NCBI RefSeq assembly: GCF_000003605.2 | Contig: NW_003137333.1 | Span: 117,961 to 130,596, forward strand | Direction: 5' to 3' | Source of the DNA: Saccoglossus kowalevskii | Taxonomy: Eukaryota > Hemichordata > Enteropneusta > Harrimaniidae | Length of the DNA: 12,636 nucleotides | Shown: piece after piece, positions 1 through 12,100 of the stretch | How positions within the stretch are numbered: the first letter of the stretch is position 1 | Layout of the letters: each line of letters starts with the position of its first letter | Notes under the pieces: generated by a model | What the model was told of the DNA's origin: nothing | The model's input: only the letters and a program-made list of their open reading frames with translations | The model's database searches: none | Program-made: the position numbers and the translations under genes

Positions 1-114
1 CAATTCCCTGAGAGACTAAATCATAAACCAACTGCCAGTCTGGGTTGTCACCTTCGAACAGGGCATCCAGCAAGATACCATGGAATGTTACATTACGCAA
101 AAACAGAGACATAC
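1..114 (-). CDS. FASN: FASN exon, partial: enoyl reductase
   Basis: These 114 bases encode residues 1558-1594 and run off the left edge, so the donor is not seen. [19 protein letters not shown] contains Asp1573, which matches the aspartate that pairs with the ER lysine. The Lys-to-Asp spacing of 26 residues is the same as in human FASN. The acceptor is tattttag/GTATGTCT, in phase 1. Confidence 0.93.
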
Positions 115-3100
115 CTAAAATAAACAGAGATTATCATGTAAATATATTAAATATACTAAATATTACAGATTGTGTATGTGCATTCTGCCAGTACAGATTT
201 TTGATATAATTGATGTGAACTAAGTATTAACACTTTAGGTATAAACTGAAAATTAGTTACCATATTGGCTCTATTTAGAAGCACATCTCCAACACAAGTG
301 TACAAAATTACATCCACTTTAAAGTGAATCATTAAAATATGACTTATTTTGACCATAGACCCCCCATCATTAACGCTAAGCGGATGTGCTACAAAGAGCA
401 AATAAATAGATATAACCCAATGTACTCTCCCAGTGGCAAATGTGAATGTGAGTTTTGATCTGGCTCTGATGTGCTACTACACTACTACTGTGATCCAATC
501 ATCCCAGGATACTTAGATAAACCTCGGTAGTTTCTCTTTTCTGTACACATTGGTCTTCACACCACCAAAGTCAATGTTTTTGTTATTATTAGACAATATC
601 TTGCACATACATGGTGCAACAACCACTGCCCTTTCATTTCATACTTGTTAAATTAGTACTGATAACATTTAAAGAGAAATGTTATTGCAAGTATCTAACA
701 CAGCTTTCAAATTAAATTTATGATATATGATTAATTTTTATACATGAGAATTCTTACCCAGCGGTGAATTATTGGAAAGGTCATATTTGCCAATTTCCAG
801 GAATCGACCATGACGTGCCAGTAACCTGACGCTTGCCTGTAACTTCTGTTCAGCCAGTGAGTTTAAAACAACATTAACACCTACAAGATAAATTAAATAC
901 TGTTTTTAAAACATACAAAGCATGCTTGTATATTTTTTTTGTAATTAAATCAACACCAACAAAAAGGTATAAGCCTGAATAGCATTCAAAGATAACATTA
1001 TGAAAAATTGCTGCAATATTATAATATAATGTTTTTAAATGATGACCATTTCCTCTTGGAATTCGCCTTAGCAGCAAAATCTAAACAAGTAATTATTATT
1101 GGTTAATGATGAAGGGGTTAGCAGAAGCCAAGTATTTGTATTTTTAGCCAAGCATTTTAATTATTTGTATTTATTTTATTTCATTTCAAAATGAATTTCT
1201 TGCTACAATGCAAGTATTTCAATTAATAGGGTGCTGGTTTTAGCTTCAAAATAATACACTAAAGTTCTTATGTAAGAGTAAGCCTACCTTTTCCCTTGGT
1301 GGCTATCAGTATCTTCTGCTCAAAGGAGGAATCTCTGGAATTACCGAAATGTTCTTCATTCATTTCTGGGAATCTTGTCATTAGGTAATCTTTCTTTTCC
1401 TGGGAACCTGAGAAAACAAGTCATGAACACATAAACAAATATTCATATTACATCTAGGGAAACCTGTTACATCAGTGTATAAAATAAAGAGTCTTACCAA
1501 CTGTTGTGAATACTTGACACCCGTGATGTAGGGCCACAGAGATGGCAGCTTGTCCAACACCACCTGATCCAGAATGTATCAGAACACTCTCTCCCTTTCT
1601 CAGCTGCCCTCGAACAATCAGTGCATAGTATACTGTCGCATAGACAACGGGAACTGAGGCAGCCTCCTCCATAGTCCATGACTGCGGTATAGCCCAGGTG
1701 AAGTCTTTATCAACACTCACTGTGGTTGCTAGACCTTTAGCAGTTACCAGTCCCATGACACGCTGGCCTGTACTGTTACGACCAGAGAATTCCATTCCCA
1801 ATACACAATCATGGGAAGCAACATTACCTAATGTGCATAAAGAGATTTGCATCCGTTAACATTCCAATAAGACCAACAACAAATTTGTGTGAGGCGTAGG
1901 TTTCAAACAAAATATTGAAAGATGTGATAAAATTGGCAAAAAGAGCAATTATAGCTACAACTTCAACAGATCATATCTACAATGTTATTCAAAATCGTCA
2001 AATCAAATGAACGATTATATAATTCTCCAATACCCATACAAATAATTGTGCACATATACTTGTTCATTTTACCTGGTAGAGCATCAGGGGGTAGTTTACC
2101 AGTGGCTAACATGATGTCTCGGAAATTAAGAGATGCGTAATAAACATTACAAATCTCCTTGTTCTGACCAAGGGATTCTGACGTTGCATATCTCAAAGGT
2201 GATGCGATCCATTTCAGTGAGCTGAGATCACCACGTGTCAGTACGTTAACATATGCATGTGGTGTCAGGATGGTGCTGGATTTAGTGGCAGTGCTGAACG
2301 GCACGTGACGAAATGATCCCCATTCGCCATCACGGTAAATATTCATAACTAAGTCTTGTTGCATTATCTTTTCCAATGTTTTGTCATTGTCATTCAGGTC
2401 AAGTAGTTTTGTGTCATTCTCCAGACTAGCATTGAGGATGCATCTGTGAAGAAAAGAATCAATACTGAGCCTTCGTGTTGACATAGTAGAATTATATAAT
2501 GACAATTATATTTGGTTTTGAAGTCATATGGTTCAATACAAATTGATTAAACAAAATTAAATAATGTAATCAGAGATGCAATTATAGGAAAACAATGCAA
2601 ATCTTCTTAAAAATATATGTTAAACTCAAAATACTACACGAGTCCAGAATTGTTTGCAAAAACCAAAAATCAGTTTGGTTTTGCTGCGTTACAAAATAAC
2701 CAGTAGCCATATGCACTAATAAATAGCAAACAAGGTTACTCCAATTCATACCTAAGTCTATTTCCACCAGGTTCCTGCTTCAAACAGTTAATCATACCAA
2801 CGATCCCAGAATCCATTGCACCATCAACCAGCAGCCAAATCGTATCTTTCGCATGCTTCTCTTGAAAGTTTGAAATTGTCTCCTTCAAGGTGTCTACCCA
2901 CTCATAGTTAGCGCCATTCACTGCCAAGACGTAGGACTCCTCAGTAAAAGAAACTTGCTTGCGACACAAGAAGATGGTGGACTGCAAACCATCAGATTTT
3001 TGAGAAACAATCTCAAAATTGGCTAGCTCTAAAACCTTCACCCATTGGTCCTGGGTAAGAAAGATTTCATACTGTCGCTTCAATGAATTGTTATTAGAAA

Positions 3101-6100
3101 TATCCTGGGATAAGATCTCTAAAACTGCAGGAACTGCAAAGTTTGTAGTTCTCTCATGTAAAAGTAGAAACCCACCATCTACCAAAGCTGATGATATGTT
3201 ACTCAGAGCGGAGGGAATGTTTGACACTCTGGCAAGGCCCTCAGCAATAACAAGATCTGATGAATTGACATCACTGGGTGGAGATTCAGAAAGATCCCAT
3301 TTCATTGTTGAGACACCAAACTGTTGGAACTCCTCCTCTTTCAATGACATGACCTCTTCGGATTGATTGCTCACAGTATAGTCAAGCTGCAGCAGTGGAT
3401 GTGAATTCAATGCAGGAACCACTTTGCTGTAGAAGCCACTTCCCCTAACACCAACTTCCATGATCTTCATCTTCATGCCTGGTGTGTTCTCCATCACCAC
3501 ATCAAGACAATTCTTCAGATATCTCCCATTAGTCAGAACGCTCAGTAACTTATCATTCTGTACCAGATCAGAATTGAGGTCCAGTTTATTCCGGACGTCT
3601 TCTGTAAATGATTCACTCATCTCCACATTGTAGATTTCAGTCATAACCTTCATCAATCCACACTGAGGATCCTGCGTGTATTTGTTTATGTCGTCAATAA
3701 CAATCAGTCTGGATTTCATTTCATTCGTCATCTCCTGCATCAGTTTGGAGTTTGGGACATCAATCTGTTGCTGTTGACATTTTTCTTGGACCTGGAATAA
3801 CAGATCTATGGCATACTTCTCACACACCTTCTGGTATCTCACCAATTCTGCATCACCTTCTGCAATTCGGTTCTCGGAATATGGTATGAATAGAGATCTC
3901 TCTAGTGTTGGTGGAGTTTGTTGTTGTTGACGTCTGGGAGCCACAGTAGCATGCAGACCATTTATCTCTATACCACCAGCAATGCATCTATCAGTGTATG
4001 TACCAACAGTCACCTTCACTTCTGTAAAAGAAATAGCAAAACTTCATTATTATATAATCCATCAAATGAGACAAATTTTAATTCGGAGAACATCCATTTA
4101 TGTTTCTGAGGATACACAATGTAAATATCTGAATTCTGCTTTCGAATATTAGCAGTCAGTACAATGTAAAGTGAAGTCAGTCTACAATAGCACAGTATAT
4201 GAGTACTTAAATACACATTAAAAACTGCATCACATGACTGCATGGCACTGTCGCACAACTTGCATCTACCTATTAAAAGTATTTCTCATGAAAATTACAG
4301 TGTGACCTACCAGTCTGTCCACCCTGCTCACAGATCACCCTCTTGATATGTTCAACGGGATCAATTCGGATTGATCTAATTCTTGTTGGTAATCTAAGGC
4401 TCCTACCAGGTTGTCGTAAAATCTGTATTTGTAACATTGTGTCAGTAAACGATACCCAGTTACCATTCCATGCAAGCATTCCTTGGTTGCCTGCAATAAT
4501 CAAAAGTAAGAATGCAAGGTAATAGTATACATACATGTAAACAGAGCGCATTATGAATATTTATGATGAGTTAGGATGTCACAGGAATACACAGCACATG
4601 ATATATGATTAGCGTTAAGACCTCACAAATATGCAAGATTTGAACGATTTATATTATAAATGCCCCCACCCCCCGTGGCTTTCATGGCACGTGTATACAA
4701 AGGGCGTTTTATATTCATATATAATTTCTAAAAAAAGTTATGCACTTGCAGCATTTTCATGGAAGCATGCAATGCTGCATATGATATCTTTCTGCATAGA
4801 TTGACTCTCTTGAAAATGTGGATATATGTATTGGGCATCCTATTATATTAATATACTTCACTATTTCCATGATGTTTTTATCCATAAGAATGGCAAACAA
4901 TTCCACCTTAATCTAAGACTGTCAAATTGGTTTACAAATAGTTATAATACTGGTCCCACCATTGGTCATTCAGAAAGCATGCTAAAAATCAGAAATAGTT
5001 TTGGAGTGCATTTCTATAATAAAGGGTTCATATAGCAAATCTAAATGCATGTACACCTACCAGAATTATCAGCACGGGTTATCCCTTGAAAAGTTGCTCC
5101 ATAATCATATCCTCTGAGTCTGAGTTCTTTGTATACATCACTAGCAGACAACTCCAATAATCCAGTATCTACTGTACTGCCTTCTTCGTCCTCCAAGACA
5201 TCAAGGATTTCCAATGGCTCACCGGCAATTTCTACTTTGCCAGATACACATAACTGATTGCTTTCAGAAACCTCAAATATCCCGGTAGTCGGTGCTAGAC
5301 ATACTTCCAGAGTCACTTCTCCTGTAATTTAATGGGATACATTCAGTAACATATTATTAAAATGAGGTGATATAAGTACCGTACTTCCCCAAGTATAAGC
5401 CCCTCCCCGAGTATAAGCCCACCCCTTTGTTTTTGGACATTTAACGAGTTGAGGGCATCCTCGAGTATAGGCCCAGGGTGTTTTTACCGGGCGTCGACGA
5501 CATTTCTTAAAATATGCACGTAAAAAGTGTATTTCATTGCATAAAAATCATGATTGGTACGGTAGTTTGGTTCCAGCTTTTACGAGAAAACTCGCATTAA
5601 TTTCAGAGTGCACGGCAGGCGAACGTACATAGTTCGCATGTTTTCTATTGTTATTTGCGCGGGATGAATCCCGATGTTGCAATACTGAAATAATCCATAT
5701 TAGTAGTAGTTTTCCAAACGGCAAAAATGTGATCGTCAAGTCGTGAAACCTGGTCACTATCATCGTTTTACTTTTACGAATAATCTTGTCCATTGAGACT
5801 ATCGCGAATGGGGTGTTAACGAGCAAACTATTCTTCGACATGACTTGTTGGCGGCCGTGAAAGGTTTAAATACTTCCCTCACCCTCAGTTTACCTTTCGA
5901 AAATTGCGAATCAACAGCTTTTAGGGAAAAAGGTCACCGTTTTTTGTCGAAATCAGTGTTAACAGATCGCATTTTAACATCGCGGTAATAATACACTTCC
6001 ACATTGCGTTGATAAAAAAACTTCAACTGTATGACAGAGCTTTTTCATTGGTTAACGAAAGACGTGACCTGTTAGGTCAAAGGAAGTTGTTCAGGTCAAA

Positions 6101-9100
6101 TTATGATGAAACCATGCCGGAAATAGCTTTGTATCGAGAGTTTGTGTACGATCTTGCCTTCGACCGTTTTCCCACAGACCCTACCCATTTTTGCACCGTA
6201 AATTCAGACGATATGTAAACCGTATTGTAATAAAATTTTTGTTTTTTGTTCATATTTGTTTCTTTATTGTAAAAAGTGTTGTTGAAATCAATGACAACTC
6301 GTTTCGCATTTTTGTTTTCTCAAAAAGACGTAATATTCCTCTGAGACCGGCGCTGTGAACGAAAAATGTAATTTGGATAATGTTTCGAGGCTGGGAAGAT
6401 GGTTACAGTTTTAAACGCACCAAAAAATTATTTTTTCTGAGGTGGTCCTCGAGTATAAGCCCACCCCTTATTTTTTCCGATTTTACATGTTCAGGCCCCT
6501 GGGCTTATACTCGGGGAAGTACGGTATATATATATAAGTATATATCTTAAACATATAAAATCACACTGTAGAGCTGTTCCATTACTTCATGTGAAAGGCA
6601 CTGTGAACTAATTTCATCCCTATTTCACTTTACCATTTATTATATGTTTCTGGTGTGTAGTGTCTTTACAAATTTATTATATGTTTAATCTGTTGAATGC
6701 CAAAGTAAATTATTGGCACCATTCACAAAATTATACCCTTAATTGTTTTTTAGATTTGTTTCAAAATTTTAATCAGTAGATCTGTAGAAAATGATGTCTA
6801 TTTGTCCATACATGTACATACCAAAACATATGGTGTCAAAGGGTTAAAGGGTGCAGGTGCGGACTTTTTAGCCAATTTTTTTCTTTGATGCTAATCCAAA
6901 ATTAATCATTTTACCCCCATGTAGAATCATGTAATACCACAAAGGTGAATTTGGCTCCACAAAACATGGATTAAAAAATAAATAAAATAAAAAGTGGCAA
7001 AAACACTGCTCCTTCCATAACTGCTCGTAAAATTACTATGAAGTGTTGTCAAGAATTCGAACTAGGTTTTGAATTTTGAATCATAATCTTACCTTGACTT
7101 GGCAAAATTGTAGCTCTATGTATGGTGACATCTTCAAAGACCACTGGAATCTGTTGGTATGGTAACCCACGTATTTTAGCCAGAGTTTTCCATGCAAGTT
7201 GAAGGTATCCTGTGGCTGGGTATAACACTCTGCCATCAATACAGTGATCATGCAGATAATGGTCTTCTGATGATGGTGATACATCTAGAGAACCAGGAAG
7301 ATAATAGCGAGTTGTTACAGAGTGAAGGACTTACTGAAAATAATCCTATGTAATGTACTCAAATAATCCTACAATTCATGATTTATTAACATTATTATTA
7401 TACACACTTTTGTAGCTCTCTTTACTAAGTCTCTCAGTGCTTTACAAAAAAAATCAAACAAAAATATACACAAAAACAAAATCATTTAAAACCTCAGGTC
7501 TTTTTTTAAAATAAATATTATGAATCAAGACAATTTAATTTGTTTAAATTTCTTTCAAGAGTCTTACATTCTATACTTCTATGTATTTATTCTGTGGTTT
7601 GTAAATGCCAGAATTTTTATAATCTGTGAGCATTCATCCATGCAAGACATTTAGCAAAAAGGATCACTATTCCTTGAAGTTAAATTACCAGTTTACCTTA
7701 TGATTAATAAATGTTTATTATTACATATTTTAAATGAAATTATTTAGGCTATCTGATTTTGAAACAAATTGTCATGAACATGCATCCCAACATGTATAAA
7801 GTACATGTATGTGCCAAATTTGAATGAAAACTGACAGAGCACGTCCAAGATACCGCATAAAAAAACAAAACAAGATACCTGCCAGTCGACCATCTTTGAT
7901 CCAATTGCGAAATAAATCGTCATGGACATGTATCCTAACATGTATAATCTATGTACCAAGTTTGAATGACAACTGACAAAGCATGTCCAAAATACAACAT
8001 TTTCAAAAAACAAGATGGCGGCCATTTTGAATTGAATCGCTAAACCACTGCATGTGCATATGTCCCACATAAGGTGCTAGGCACATGCAAAGAATGAAGG
8101 GAATCGGTCAACAGGATTCTGAAATATAACTCCGGACAGACTGACGCATGGACGGACGGACAGACAGACTCAGGAACTCACGGACGGTCAGGACATGTAT
8201 CCTAACATGTATGATATTTGTACTAAATTTGAATGAAAACTGACAAAGCATGTCCAAAATATGACATTTTCAAAAAACAAGATGGCTGCCAGTCGGACAT
8301 CTTTGATCCAATTGTGAAATAAATCGTCATGGACATGTATCCTAACATGTATAATCTATGTACCAAGTTTGAATGAAAACTGACAAAGCATGTCCAAAAT
8401 ACAACATTTTCAAAAAACAAGATGGCTGCCAGTCAGCCATTTTGAATCGAATCGCTAAACCACTGCATGTGCATATGTCCCACATAAAGTACTAGGCACA
8501 TGCAAAGAATGAACGGAATCGGTCCAAGGGATTCTGAGATATGACTCCGGACGGACGCATGGACGCACAGACGCACGGATGCACGGATGCACGGAGACCG
8601 AATTATAAGTCCCCGTTTTCGGACTTCGTCCGAACGGGGACTAATAAAGATCTTGACAAGTTATCACATGGCTGTATTTCATAATATATGGGATAAACTT
8701 ACCAATAATGTACGAGACCACTGCATTACTCTGCCCACTTCCCGTAGAGAAATCTTTGGCTTTCGGGACATGCCATTGCTGTGAGTGGTCCCAATGGATC
8801 AACGGAGCGATGGATGGTGTACTTCTCATTACTGGATACTGCACTTCTGGGAATAGTTTGTTGATGTTTAATGTCATTCCATTAAGGTAACATTTCCCAA
8901 TGTTAGACAAGAAGAATTCAAGATTGTTTGGGTAGTTGCGTTTCATTAGTCCAATAAAGGCACAGTTTGAACTGAGAGAGCGTTTCAGGATAGCTTGCAG
9001 CAGGCAATGAGGGGAGACTTCAATTGTGATAGCATTGGATGGTACATGAGACAAGGCTTCTTGAAATAGCACAGGATTGACCAGATTATTTACATGGTAG

Positions 9101-12100
9101 TCAGCTGAGCTATACTTGGCTAGTTTGGTGTTCCATTTGTCTTGTGGAATAGAGGAACTGATCCATCGTGGTGATCTCTCACGAGGGTTTTTGATAACCT
9201 GTAATGAAATATACATTACAATATTTAATAATTCAAGACTAAAAACAAAACTGGAAATTGGGTGGGGTATCCTGATCCAAATCTGACATAATTCCACTAC
9301 AATAAGTTGAAAACCTGTTGTATATTTCAAAGGCTCCCAGTAAAACAGAGGTTACAGTAAGGCTTGAAATGCGAAGGTTATCTTGCATATTGACTGGCAA
9401 TAGAAAATAATTATAAAAAAAAAAACACATTCACATTTTTCTATTTTCCATTTGTTCACAAGTTTCTAGAATTACTCAAGTATTATTATTACCTTTGTTA
9501 AAGCATTTTTCAGATTTGGTGCAATCTGGGCCATGTAGTAGGAGTGGAAGGCAACATTGGAACTGTTTACTTCTTTAGCAAATATGCCTTGTTGTTTCAG
9601 ATCACTAACAAAGTCAGCAACTTTAGCTTTTGGTCCTGATATTGTGACAGTGTCTTCTGCATTATGACATGCAGCAACCACGCCATCAGGACACATCTGT
9701 TTGGCTTCTTCCCAAGTTAAACCTAAAATTAGAACAAAAATAAGTCTGAACTTTCCTTCAGAAGATTGAGACAAAAATACCCAAATTTTTTGAGTAAAAA
9801 CTGAAAAGTGACTCAAATTGTTTGTTGGCTTCAAAATTAGGGTTCAATTTCTAGAATTATTGTAGAATATTATAAGAAAAAATGGCCAACAAATTTGAGC
9901 AAGAAAGCCTGGTGGTGAAAAGGTTAAAAACAAAATAGTGATAAAAAACAAATACACAGAATATTTGTTCAAGTACAAGTTGAGGGTGCTATACCTAAAT
10001 TCAAGGGCAAAATATCAAAGCATTGACAGCTTACTACAGCAAGTTCTCAAAAACAGGAAAACAACAGAGAGAAAAAACAAATACATGAATTATTTGTTCT
10101 AGTACATGTTGAGGGCGCCATACCTAAAACCACAAAGTAAAAATGGGAGTATATGGTTAACTTACCAACAGCAGCCATGCCACCAGCAGGTAGTTCAGCA
10201 TCAATCACACACTTGCCTCTCCAGTAAGCAGCAAGAACAGTCTCTTCAGCTGTAAGGCAGCCATCAGCATAACCACAACCTAACTCACCAACTGAATGTC
10301 CAATAATACCATCAGGTTCCACACCCATGGATTTTAAGAGGTCTACCAAACCGACCTGAAAGTGACAAATGCTCACATCACTTTGATTGAATAATATGTC
10401 AACACACTAACTTATTTAAGCACAAATGTATGGGTGAACATTGACAGATCGAAACCTTACATAAGCATTTCATCACTAGAAGGAAAAAGGTACTAAACAG
10501 ACAGACAAAGATGAAAGATCAATAACAATTGCCATTACTTATAATCCCTGGACCAGTATTCACAGCATTTGTTTTGACAACTATCAAAATTTATTTGTAG
10601 AAATGTGAGAATCACCCTTTCTCACCTGAATAGCAGCAAGTCCTACAAATGACTTGATCACATCTTTATAGGTATTTTCATCACTGCCCATTATCGTGTT
10701 GTACACATTGATGTCTGTGTCTTTTAATGCCTCTGTACATTTCAAGATAGATTTCCTATAAGTGTTTAGTTTCATCAAGTCTTTACCCATGCCTTGCCAC
10801 TGTGTACCCATACCAGAAAATACGTACCTAATACAGAAAACACAAAACACATTATTAGTCTTCAACTTCAGTTGAAAGGTCACACACATACTGGCATTGG
10901 AATATTGATCAATAACAGCATTGAAGTCATTAAATATGACAGAAAAACAAATGTATTCAGTATAATTCATCTCCCCTAATGCACATTACACTTTAAGTAA
11001 TTTAGAAACTTTACTGACTCAAAATGAAAAATCAATTTCTATATGCCAATTATAGTAATGCAACTGAAAGCAAACTGATGGAATTATACTGGGAATAATA
11101 CAACATATTTTGTATTCAAAGTATATTATTCCATATAGTAGATTTTGGAAATCAAATTAGCAATACAAAATATTGAAATTCTATTGAAATTCCATTTTTC
11201 CCAATGATTTTGGCATTTTCGTAGAGGCTCTTATCATGCGATGTGTTAAAATGAATAAAAAATATTTTTGATTAATATATTAAAGCAGGGGAGTCGCCAC
11301 CTACACATGCGTCAGATGGCCATAGCGTGTCATTGTTTACAAACAAGCGTCTACCCATGAGCCTTTGCGTTTTTAACGTGTGTTGTTATCATTGCTTGGG
11401 ACTCAATTCCCACGCGTGCATAGGTGACGACCCTCCCGCTTTAAGCCACAAATTGCGTTGTAACATAAATAAATTAATTGCATTACATATAATAACACAA
11501 CTTTTCAAAGCTGTCTAAAGATCTTACCATATCGGTCGAGGCTCATTGTCAGTTATCTGTTGAGCTTCTTGTAATTTATTCTCGCTGTTTATAATCTTGT
11601 ATCCTCTGTACGGGAATCCAGTTGCTGGCTGGTTGCAAACATTATTTATCAATGATACAAAATCAGGCATTTTCTCATACTCCTCAACATCAGACAGTAA
11701 ATTATCCAAACCCTCCTGAGTTCGGGCACAACAGTGGAGGAGTCTAACATCGCTTTTTGGAATGTGTAACGATCTTTTGCTGTGTGGTTTAAGAATCATA
11801 TGAACATTGGAACCACCAAAACCGAATGAATTAATTCCAATCAAACCATCCGGTAATTCCATAGGTTCATCTACTACTTTGAGTCTACCATCATGCAGTC
11901 CCGGTATATCAAGGTTGGCATTATTGAAATGCAGATTTGGTGGGATGATTCCTTTTTCCATGGCTAGAATTATTTTGGCAACAGCAGCAAGTCCAGCAGC
12001 AGGTTCCGGATGACCCATGTTTGATTTCACGGAACCAACAAGTAGAGGATTGTCTTTGTTTCTATCTTTACCAAAGACATCAACAATAGCGTTGATTTCT

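Larger units (their letters stand above)
5379..6524. mobile_element. 1,146-base TA-flanked DNA transposon, non-autonomous or decayed
   Basis: The termini are near-perfect inverted repeats of 24 bases: CCGTACTTCCCC then AAGTATAAGCCC at 5379-5402, and the same with one base changed (GAGTATAAGCCC) read inward from 6524 to 6501. TA lies directly outside both ends (5377-5378 and 6525-6526), the target duplication of the Tc1/mariner/pogo group. The core CGAGTATAAGCCC recurs inside: 5408-5420, a variant at 5461-5473, and 6450-6462, all in direct orientation. The interior is less AT-rich than its surroundings and holds only short open frames, so I see no complete transposase. One terminus adjoins a TATA run (6525-6546). 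The exact superfamily is inferred from the TA duplication alone. Confidence 0.8.
5322..7092 (-). other. FASN intron (1,771 bases) within DH
   Basis: This is the largest intron in the window. Two thirds of it is the TA-flanked transposon at 5379-6524. The rest (6550-7092) is AT-rich, with no repeat or coding structure I could recognise. Confidence 0.88.
7771..8647. repeat. Segmentally duplicated composite repeat, units A-B-C-D
   Basis: Four head-to-tail units each begin with a version of gtcatggacatgtatcc and share ttgaatgaaaactgac, gcatgtccaa and aacaagat. Unit A is 7771-7918, B 7919-8186, C 8187-8325 and D 8326 to about 8647. A and C are a short form ending in tttgatccaattg and aaataaatc. 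B and D are a long form continuing through cgctaaaccactgcatgtgc, aggcacatgcaaagaatga and a GGAC/GCAC-rich tail. B and D are nearly identical over their shared length, with an 8-base indel near 8025, so A-B was probably duplicated as a block of about 407-415 bases. Only D keeps the terminal hairpin. The apparent ORFs in this region come from the repeat. Confidence 0.85.
7285..8702 (-). other. FASN intron (1,418 bases) before the DH exon
   Basis: The left part (7285-7770) is AT-rich, with one degraded repeat-like stretch near 7387-7452. The right part (7771-8647) is filled by the duplicated composite repeat and its hairpin end. No exon similarity to FASN is seen inside. Confidence 0.88.

Noticed and set aside
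3019-3366. A 115-codon open frame on the plus strand.
   Set aside because: It is antisense to the large FASN exon, whose own frame has clear domain similarity.
4826-5035. A 69-codon plus-strand frame.
   Set aside because: AT-rich intron sequence, low-complexity translation and no supporting context.
5548-5841. A 97-codon minus-strand frame inside the transposon.
   Set aside because: No recognisable domain. It is probably chance in a non-autonomous element.
7771-8347. Regularly repeated sequence that might suggest a CRISPR array.
   Set aside because: Units are 139 bases or longer, diverged and without spacers, and the locus is an animal intron.
7744-8420. Two apparent membrane-like proteins on the minus strand with [13 protein letters not shown] in both.
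   Set aside because: They are translations of the composite repeat. The similarity between them comes from the DNA duplication, and they lie in an intron.
8608-8647. Helitron 3' end: GC-rich hairpin followed by CTAAT.
   Set aside because: The CT of CTAA is inside the stem rather than several bases downstream, and no TC-type 5' end was found at the other side of the repeat.
9992-10128. AG/GTAT sequences in the direct repeats that could be cryptic exon borders.
   Set aside because: Reading on in frame meets a stop within about ten codons, and the flanking FASN exons already join in frame.
11086-11140. A weak inverted repeat (gggaataatac against tatattattcc).
   Set aside because: Short, AT-rich and imperfect, so expected by chance in this composition.
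11327-11518. A 63-codon plus-strand frame rich in Cys.
   Set aside because: It overlaps the TTAA-flanked element and has no homology signal.
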